DNA of 64,000 nt from Chaenocephalus aceratus. Its lineage: Eukaryota > Chordata > Actinopteri > Perciformes > Channichthyidae. The DNA lies in contig CM043787.1 in the NCBI GenBank assembly GCA_023974075.1, positions 34,381,718 through 34,445,717 of the forward strand. The letters run 5' to 3'. Below, piece after piece: positions 54,801 to 64,000 of this stretch. A program made the position numbers and the translations under genes. The stretch's first letter is position 1; each line of letters opens with the position of its first letter. Under the pieces are notes generated by a model. That model was given only the letters and a program-made list of their open reading frames with translations, was not told the DNA's origin and made no database searches.

Positions 54801-57800
54801 CTCCTGCAACACTCATTACACAAACTGGATTTTGAGCTAACGGGCCTGTACCAACTAATAAGTCATCATCTCACACTTAGTTCTGTTTCTTGTTATGTCA
54901 AGTCTGTTTAGGTAGGATAACCTAAGGTAAACAAATTTACTTTCCCATTAGCTTATATGTTTTACATTTTCCTGACATATCTCCCCAACTATGGCAAAAA
55001 TAAGAAATACATATATAAATGCATTAAATACTTAGTGTTACGTACTTAAATACATAACAGAATTAGCACATTTAAGTGATGCTTATGCCTTACACAGTTA
55101 AACAAACACTTTTTCAGACAAGCTTACATTATTAATTGAAACCAACTGCAGCCGCCATGTAATGCTCATAGAGTGAAAAGCCTTTACTGTAAATGGGAAA
55201 AGGAAGGCATGGAGGGTAGGGCCCAGCAACCAGCAGGACTGCCATTTACTTACCACTCAATTGTTTCTATAGTCAGACTTACAGTAATACAGCAACACTC
55301 ACACAACAGTTTCACCTTTGTTATTTCACAATAAAGGTGCACGAAATGCAGAAAAACCTGTTCTTTTTACAACCTAGATGAATAGAAATGTTGAGCAATG
55401 AATGAGGTTAGGAATTCCAGGTAAGACATAGAAACAATAGTATATATTTATAAGCCTGCTATTATTTACGTACAGACATGGTGTCTATCACAGGCAGTTA
55501 CTTGGCAATGTGTCTCTGGTTTGCTCTTTGTTCCAACTGTCAGACACAGTTTCACCACAAGCTACACTGCATGTAACATGTATAATTAGATTTGTAATAA
55601 TTACAAGGCTCTAAATTATTGGCCAGAAAAACAGTTTTGTTATATTACCATCAGCGGTAATCATTAGCAAATTGTATTTTTTCCTGAATAGATGTTGATT
55701 TTTGAAACCTCCAGAAGAAGGTGGAGGACATCGACATTTAGGAGACTGAGAACAAGAAAATAAAACAAAAACGTTTCAGCCCTACCAGTATGAATCCCTG
55801 ACTAAAAGGAAAAGTAGAAATTAGATTAGAATAGCGCTTTGATTACTTTTTCTGGTTCTGTAACATCAAGGTTGATACAACAAATAACTAAGTGTCATTT
55901 AAAAAACAATATTCAAATGTGACTCTTTTCGAAATTCAATTTGTTTGATCACCTGTGCAATTACTTCACAATATTTATGTTCCCTTTATGGGCTGTGAAT
56001 AGACTGGCAGAGTGCAATCTTACAGCCGTGTTAACTCACAGAGCAGTAAAGAGCCAGCATGAGAAAATTACTAAGAGTATAACAGAGATAACCTGGTTGG
56101 ACTATTTGCTGCGCTTTCCTGTACTGTAGATGCACTGCCTGAGGTAATTGGTTTAGGGATAACATTAATTACCACATTGCTCATTAATGGATGAAGCCTT
56201 TATTGGTTCCATTGATCAGCAGGACCTGTTAGCCATCATCCTAAGCAATGGTGGATGTAACAAGCTTACATATTGGCATATCAATTAATGCAATCAATTC
56301 CTGTCTAGCAGTTGCCATTTCCCCTGTCTACCCCACCCCCTTCCAATCACCCCTTCTTTCTCCTCTATCATGTATCTGGGTGGCCAGGACAAAAGACCCA
56401 CGTCAAACCAAAGTTCATTAAGAGATCTCCTAATTGTTCCTTAAACTGAGATCGTTGCACAGTAGACTGATTAAACTGATGTTCGGGTGTCAGGGCAAAA
56501 CATGTCTCTGATTGGCCACCAGTAAGAGCAGTCCAAGTGATTACAGGGCCTGAAAACACACACAAGGGATGAAACATATAAGCCAAATACTGCTAGAAAA
56601 AAAAATTGATTCAACATATTTAGTACCCCTCCATTTACTTTTATATCACACAAATTGTGCCTTTAACTTTACTCAGGGGAAAAAGCCTACTTAGTTGTTA
56701 ACTTCCTTTCCATATAAGGTCATTGTGCCTGTTAGGAAGTCATTGATTAAAACTTGAAGTCTTCCTTGCCAAGCATGTACCGAAGGGGCGACTGACTTTG
56801 AATACAAGGCTGGTGTGCCCTGGAATAACATGGTGAAATGGGTAGAACATGAGGAATGAATGAGGGAACAGGGTGTGATAACTGAGAGCACACCATGACA
56901 AAGTGGAGGGATTTACCGTTGGGCCCGCAGTACTTCATTTGCTTAATAACAGATCACTGTATAAGAAAGTGGCTGCTCTGAGGGGGATATCGCCCAACGA
57001 GGATGTCTCACTTGCAGAAATCCTATTTGAAGACAACACCTTTTGAGTGCTCATCCTCCTCCACGCATAAGACGATCAACGCGCATGACAGGCCCCATTA
57101 ATATGACGCCCTGTGTAACCTTGCTCTTTCTCACTCTTTTCCAACAGGAACACAACTGATAGCCAAGGAGGAGGGGCATTGTGTTCTCACTGAGCATGTC
57201 ACGGGTTCTTTTTGAAATAACGTCTTACATATCCTCCTGAGCCACCTTCCAGAAGGTGAGAGAACTACAGTATGTGAAACAGGGGTGGGAGCTGTGTTTG
57301 TTATATTTTTGGATTCATGTTGGAGCCAATATTGCCCTTTATGATTAAATCACCAAGAAAACAGGATGGCCTCATAAGTCTGAAGTCTATCTTAAATGTT
57401 TTTGCATAGGGTTTGGGTTCACTCCCTTCAAACTAATATACCATGCAGTCCTTTTTACATCTGTGGCTGCCGGATCAAAAGCTATCGCAAATTTGATTTC
57501 AGAGAATAAGGAACACTTAATCTCGACGTAAACTGACATACAAAGACAGCACACCTGAATCCATTGTACAAATAATACTGCAGATAATTATACAAATGCA
57601 CTTCTTTCTGTAAATTGTATTCGAAATAAATGAATTTTCAAAAGTGTAAAAGTGAGCATACCTGCACAAACAGAACCCGTGCTTCACATGTCAAAGCCTA
57701 CATTTATACTTTAAATCAAACACCTTTGTGAGAATCTAAACTAAGCTAAATCAATGCCAACTCCATTAAACAAAATTGTTTAACAATCAGATAGTCTATT

Positions 57801-58657
57801 GTAGCTACAGTTCATTCTTAAATACACTATGTGGAACACGCCTCTGGTGATTGCCACTGTAATTCTGTGAAGGTCACTGAGAGTGAGAGGAGGCAACATG
57901 TTTGTTGGATAGCGTTATGTGTCGTGCGAGAGACCAGACGTGCAGGCAGTTAGTTGGGCAACCCTTACTCACTCAATGCAGGACCTCCTGGAGGCCCCTG
58001 TCCCCTGAGCAACACACAAGTGGGCTGAGCAATTAACAATTTCATGCTGATTGCCTGAAGCATGTTTTGCTATGCCATAAAGATAATAGCATGAAGGGTG
58101 CAGCGGCAGCAGCCCCCCCCCAACCCCCTCCTCTGGTGTTCCTCTATTGCTTCCATCTTTCAATTCTCTCCAGTGCAATTCACATGTTGGAATGGGGCTC
58201 TGCCTGCTTGCTTTATTAAAGACACTCTCCCTGCTTAGAGGGCGCATTTAAAAAAAAAAATATATATAAAGATGACTCCCTGAAGAGTAAACAGGGATGA
58301 TTATTAAAGGGAAGGAGACAACTAGAGTCTTGGTCTCCCACTGGCTTCTTGATTTGAAAGTCTAATTTGGCAACTGCACACAACAGGCGTGCAGGTAGAC
58401 AAAACAAACAGGTTCCATTTCCCCAGACAAAGGGAGCATGCTCAGAGTGGCGGCTGGTGACAGTGCTCATCTTCCTCATCCTCTGACTCACCATGGCATG
58501 ACAGCAATCCACTCTGACCATGGAGCTTACCGCTGTGTAACAGGGAAATCTCTGCTCCAATAAACCTGCTACTCGAATACAGGGCAGCAAATGTAAGAGT
58601 GCAAAACACTGCAAGAACGTGGCACAGAACACACACGTTTTTTCATTAGCATTAGCA

Positions 58658-58664
<7 letters not shown>
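51839..58664 (-). other. zfhx3: zfhx3 upstream intron segment with candidate enhancer stretches
   Basis: No exon or other gene recognised over 6.8 kb. An (AAAAG)n-like run lies at about 52142-52165 and a G-rich run at 52407-52430. Non-repetitive stretches near 54530-54660, 56150-56310 and 57850-58230 look like conserved elements by composition only. There is a C run near 58115. Confidence 0.5.
52407..52430 (+). repeat. G-run cluster, possible G-quadruplex
   Basis: Runs of two, seven, seven and five G separated by single A. The sequence could fold as a quadruplex. Nothing links it to a promoter here. Confidence 0.7.

Positions 58665-58732
<68 letters not shown>
58665..58732. repeat. (TG)n microsatellite
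   Basis: Thirty-four uninterrupted TG units. It is the only long array in the window with TG on the plus strand. Confidence 0.97.
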
Positions 58733-58736
<4 letters not shown>

Positions 58737-59742
58737 AGCTAAAATGGTTGTGTAGTAGAAACAAAGATCAGAATTATCTTGACTTCACAGTTGCTAATAT
58801 CTATTTAATTAGTTTCGTGTATTTTTGGAGACTTTTACAAAAGTCTTCAAAAAAAGGCACAGTGCATAAAAGCAAACAGACCCAGACCAAAGAAAACCGC
58901 CACTAATGTGTGGACAACTCTTGCTGTAACACACTGTCCCCAGCCTGATCATTTCACATAACCCATATAGAACATAGCACATATGGATTACTTCATTGTT
59001 AAGCTGTCTTGATAATGATGTTCTTATGTTAATGAATGCAGATTTTATGAATGCAATGTCTTTGTGGACCATAATGGCAATGTAAAAAAATGTGTCATTG
59101 TATGAACAGCAGATATTTCCATATACTCTATACAAGGAAGTGTATCAAAGTCATTATAGGTGAATATCACATAGTAAGATTTCTATTACCCACCATTATG
59201 TCTGTTCACTAGTATCATAATGGCAAATGACTCCACAATAGAATGTGTATTTTTCTTTTTAATAAATATGCCAGTACAAAAGTTAAAATACACAAGTAGA
59301 TGACAGGCAATATTAAGTCGGACAGTCTCACCATTCAGACAGCCATATAATAAACAATCTACCCCTATTTTCATTGTTTTACTATGTGAAAACAAACCCT
59401 AAAGACATAAGGAGGAGCTGTGGACAAAGGGTTACGCCACCAGCCCCCTCTGGCCCGCCCTCCCTGACCCCCCCCCCCCACCTCCCAGGCTTCTGGATGC
59501 CCTTCCACCCCCCGGCTGTGTGTGAAAGTCCAGCTGGCGCACTGACAAGCTCGACACCTCAGCTGAACGGGGTGCATTACAGGCCCCATATTGTTTATGA
59601 TATGGAGCCTGTCATTAATTTGCATTAAGTAGCAAACACACACGCATGCACACTTGCCATGCGATAAGGAGAAACATGGTTTTGTGTTAATATATACGAT
59701 ATAGTGTCACACCCCAACCCCAGACACACCATCAACACACGC

Positions 59743-59745
<3 letters not shown>
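58733..59745 (-). other. zfhx3: zfhx3 upstream intron segment, no gene seen
   Basis: No gene recognised. The stretch 59575-59630 contains GTCATTAATTTGCATTAAG, with an octamer (59618-59625) beside ATTA sites, and is an enhancer candidate. A C run occurs at 59469-59479. Confidence 0.5.

Positions 59746-59832
<87 letters not shown>
59746..59832. repeat. (CA)n microsatellite
   Basis: About 43 uninterrupted CA units, then AAAACAACACAC. Confidence 0.97.
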
Positions 59833-59835
<3 letters not shown>

Positions 59836-62800
59836 CAACACACTTATAAATTGCAGTCACATCCCCCTGCTAGAAGGGGATGATAATTGCAGACGGCCAA
59901 TAAATTACTGCTGCCTCCACATCAATTATAAGCATCACGTCTGGCAATGAGGAAAATGAGATCTTGTGACAAATTTCATGAGGCTTGGCTGCCCAGAAGC
60001 CTTTCTTAACATGCTACAGATAGCAATCCCTTATCTAGCCTCTGTAATGGGGAGCTACGGATAGAGAGATGGAGCTGCAGCCATTTAATTAAAAAGCTGG
60101 GGGTAGGGGGTGGAGAGGTGTAATTCATTGAAAAGGCACAGGAAGGAGACAAAGCCTTTGACTCCAATACATATTTTGCTCAAAATTGTCACTCATCAGA
60201 GGCCAAGCTTGTATCTCCTCTGACAACAATTCTGGAGATTTTTCCTGTCTTTGTGCTCATCCCTCCACTATTTTCTTTCCTGTGCCCCTCTGTCTTCTTT
60301 TTTGTTTTTTATATTTCCCAGGAGTCCAGTGTTTTCTCCACTGGGACAGCTCCAGCATTTTTTTTTACGAATGACTGCGGTGGACAGACAGTGGCACTGA
60401 ATGAAATGGCCCCTGCACCTAATTGTATTCCCACCTGGGGAAGGCAGGCAGGGCGGAGGCTTCAAGAGCAGCAATGAGGATTTATGGCAGATGGGGAGAC
60501 GGCAAAATAAAACACCAAAAGGGATGGCTCTTAAATCTCATTCCCAGTGCAATATTCATTGTAGTTGCAATAGGGTGTGCTGATAGAGCTTTGAAAAAAT
60601 GAACGTTGCGTTCAAATTATTGCTGTACTCTCTACTAATATTTAACATCATTAGAATATCATTAGAAAACCATCATAAAACCTGGGATTATGACCAGAGC
60701 ATTAAACACAATGATTATTCAGTGTTTTCCTTCTCCGCTTTGCCTTGGAAATGAGATTTGCTCCGCTGCCGCTATGTAGGGGAGAAGTACGAATATTTTT
60801 CATAATTACTGTAACATTTGAAAAACATTGGCTTGCATGAATTACTATACCATTATGCAGTTGTGTTTTTCTGCCCAAAAGCAACGTTTTCAACAATGCA
60901 TGGGATATCATTAATGCATGTTCATGGGGATATCAGCAGGAAGAATGCCAATATTTTACTAAACCTTAACCTTACACAATCTTAACAGTGGCTTGCACAG
61001 ACACACTGATTGATAGCATGCATACTGTAACACAAAGTAAATGCAAAATAGGAATTAAATTAATTTCGTTTGGCTGCATTGTCAACTACATTATCAGGCT
61101 GCAGTGTCAAAGGTGATGGGACAGGAGAAGGCCAGCAATGGCTTTGATGTGGAGAAACCACAAACCATTAACTAAACCGTAATGGATATCAACCTATTTT
61201 GGAAAATGTAAGAACAAATCTGGTTTGAAGACTGCAATTGTAATGTGCATATATCTTCAACTGAACTCTGACGTACTAATCTTCTTGAAGAGAGGGAGGG
61301 CCAATAGTGTCAGAGGTGAGTCTTTACTTTTTGGGATTTCTCGGCAGCCCCATTATCAAGAGCAGCCATCAGCACAACGATAAAAGATCCTAATGGAGCT
61401 TGCCCTGGTGGAGATGAAAGGTGCAGAGATGGCACACTGTTATGAATCTCTAATGCAGCCCATGTTTCTAAGGTAATGACTGACTCTCAGGACCCTTTCA
61501 CAGGCTTCCCTGCGTAAGGCCCAGGCGATAAAGGTCTCCTATTTCTTATCACTAAGTAGTAAGGCAGTAACCCTGTGGCCCTTGCTCCAATTGGTTCTGG
61601 ATACCATACTGAGAAGGTAAACACAATCTGGAAGAAGCACATCTGTGTGTACCCTGATTTTGTCAACACAAACAGATCAAACAGTTGCAAGGTTGCAACT
61701 TGCCAGCACTGCATTTGACTAATGGCCTATTGATACTGCTCAAATGAACAGTCGTCACTTTGGTTGCAGTGAGAAGTGGCAGATGGCATACCTTTGGTGG
61801 AGCTACTGTATGTTCAAAATAACATTCTCACATTCTTTGTATTACAAAGAGGACAGAACATATTTGTCATACTAATGCTGACGTGTGCTTGTTCTACAGT
61901 AGGTGACTATGAACAACATCTTTTTTGGGGTCAGGATGAGCAGCAGGCTAATGTTAGAGCAGTTCCTTGTCAAGCTTTTCAGAGTAATTGAACTGACACT
62001 TATGAGAAGCAATGTTCTTTTGAATGCATTACTTGGCAGATATTCAGGCTTTTGTCCCTTAAACTTTGCCAGCTAAAAATGATGCCCTTTGAACAACAGG
62101 GAGAGGTGAAAATACAGTGAGAGAAAGAGCAAGTCTTCCCTCCAGTCACTTTCACAGGACCTAATGGATTGTGAGCACTTAATGCATTAATCAATCAATA
62201 TCTTTCACTATACATCAACGCGACAAACTTATGAATGACCTTTGTAACAAAAAAAGGACACTTTAATGCACACAAGATTGCTCCTAGGTTAGTAACTTGG
62301 GCTCGGTTTTTATCACGCATGATTACACATCCACAAGGCAGAGGGCCATTAACAGTGCACTAAATATGCTAAGGGTTAGTTGTTATACAATTTGCACATG
62401 GATTAGCTGGAGGTAGTGAAAGACTGTAAGCTCGGTCCTGATAGAAAATGACTCATTTATTGATGATGTCCTAATTCAGGTAGCACGCTTGGCCACATAG
62501 CATCATAGGAAGTGCTTGCTAGCTTGCTCTAAAAAGACACCATGAAAAGTGCTTTTCATTGTAGGATGGCTCACTCTCTCATTTAAAGATGGCCCCTATC
62601 TCTGGATAAAATAATTTAGAAAAATTATAAATACTGTGCTATACACCAGTGGTTGCCAATTGAAAGTCTTTATTACTGTGGTGTCGCACCGCTATCAAGG
62701 TCTATTCAATAATAGTCAGTCATTTGCCGAGGTTTTGTGTTGGCGGATAGTGACATTGAATTTTTATGTTATGACCCTATAAATAACGTTTATTATATTA

Positions 62801-64000
62801 TATTCTGTCTGTGAACTCAAGGAGCATTCCATTTTATTAATTTTTCATTTAATAATTGGACTTTAAAAAAAAGATCAAATAAAGATTTTCTTCGTGAGAC
62901 AAAAGTTAACTACAGACAAATAGGGAAAACGGTACCTTTCGTTTTCTATCTGTATCTTTTTAACAGTGTGGATAGAGGGATAAGAAAGCATGACAGGAAG
63001 TATTGATGATAATGATGGTGATGATGGGATAGGGGGAGAGCGAGGTTTGGTAAATCATGATGGGGGGCATGTTTCTGAGTCCCCTCCAGAGCACTGGTGG
63101 AGCGTGGATGTGAAGCGTGGAGACAGAGTGGAACGGACAGGAGCTGACTGCAGAGAGCCAGAGAAAAGAAGAGTCCAGAACAAGAGAACAAACTAGTGCT
63201 ATTGTGGTCAATGCACAATGGGTCCTGTAAAGTGACTGCAGAGGGCCCTTAAACAAAGAAGGTAATGCCATTCGCTTTCCCCCACCCAATTAGATTCTTT
63301 TGCGCGGTTTAACATGACAAAAACACAGCCCATTTCTCCAAGTTCTGGCTGCCATAGTGGCCCCTATGCCAGCTTAAATCGAGTAAGCCCCTGAGCGCTG
63401 GCCTGTCTGTTGGACTGACAACGACTTGTGACATGGATTCAAACACATCCACTGTGTTCTCCCTTCTCCATAGCAAATATGTGCCCCATCGCAGCTTTCC
63501 CAAGTGCTTGAAATATTCAACATATACCTGACAGAAACTCATTTCCAGAGAACCCATAGCTACCTAGCACCATAACGGTTAATACTTTTTTGTTGTTTTT
63601 TTGTATTATTTTAGAGTTTTATTTTATTTTTATATTCCACAGGAATTCTTGTAATGTCGCCATGCAACACAAATGTATCAGAGTTTCAAAAATGTGCTTT
63701 TGGTAATAGAAAGTGCAGAGACATAAATGTGGTCAAAACACAAATGAGCTGAAGATTATATACCAGAGTACTTTAAATAAACAATAAATAGTTAAACTAC
63801 GGTACAATGAATATCTATATTATAGACTTCTTTTAATGGCTGTTGCTTTGTCTCATCATCTAATATCCCACAACTGAGCATTGCTTTATTTATTTCAAAA
63901 TGGCTATTCAAGGGCACATATATCATTCCAATATTACAACTACAAAGAACTAAACCACATGTCTCATGAGTGAAACCTGGAAAATGTTTTTATAGCAGCT
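59833..64000 (-). other. zfhx3: zfhx3 upstream intron (right end of window), no gene seen
   Basis: Unique AT-rich sequence up to the window edge with no coding exon. 59870-60080 and 60640-60960 are non-repetitive stretches with many ATTA words and may be conserved elements. It is called intron because the zfhx3 exons that must precede 41516 were not found, so the gene has to continue to the right. Confidence 0.55.

Noticed and set aside
59371..59643. Minus-strand frame with a CxxC and HPVQLRC start, faintly like a ZFHX3 finger (NPVHLKCNAC)
   Set aside because: The His spacing is wrong, the rest is Gly/Trp-rich and unlike the family, and there are no fitting splice sites or phase.

Overview
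The window looks like teleost fish nuclear DNA. It has one vertebrate gene split into phased exons, long (CA)n microsatellites, a CR1/L2-type LINE ending in a (TTGCC)n tail, and several short repeats I recognise from many fish genomes. Coding density is low and the rest is AT-rich noncoding sequence. I see no bacterial, viral, CRISPR, tRNA or rRNA features.

The only gene I can support is on the minus strand. It is the 3' part of zfhx3 (ATBF1), which encodes a giant transcription factor with four homeodomains and many C2H2 zinc fingers. Six coding exons are seen, in transcript order: 41516-41409, 32517-32381, 31823-31623, 26456-26333, 26153-20541 and 20095-18378 (stop). Every junction has AG/GT borders and the phases add up without a break, giving about 2,630 codons. 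The start codon and roughly the first third of the protein lie beyond the right edge. The C-terminus ([13 protein letters not shown] ending) and the linkers favour ZFHX3 over ZFHX4. Whether it is the a or b teleost copy cannot be told.

Layout: 1-15125 is the downstream flank, with a GA-rich tract, a 64-base C run, LINE and repeat fragments and a (CA)n array. 15126-18377 holds the 3' UTR and its unresolved end. 18378-41516 is the gene, with an antisense, broken L2 LINE in the intron at 26457-31622. 41517-64000 is at least 22.5 kb of the next upstream intron, with microsatellites, SINE/LINE tails and stretches that may be conserved noncoding elements.

I did not find an undescribed biological system. 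The points most worth checking are the lack of a polyglycine tract at the site that expands in human SCA4, a 49-codon Gln/His tract, a NAGNAG acceptor, the 64-base poly-C, and candidate enhancers in the introns.
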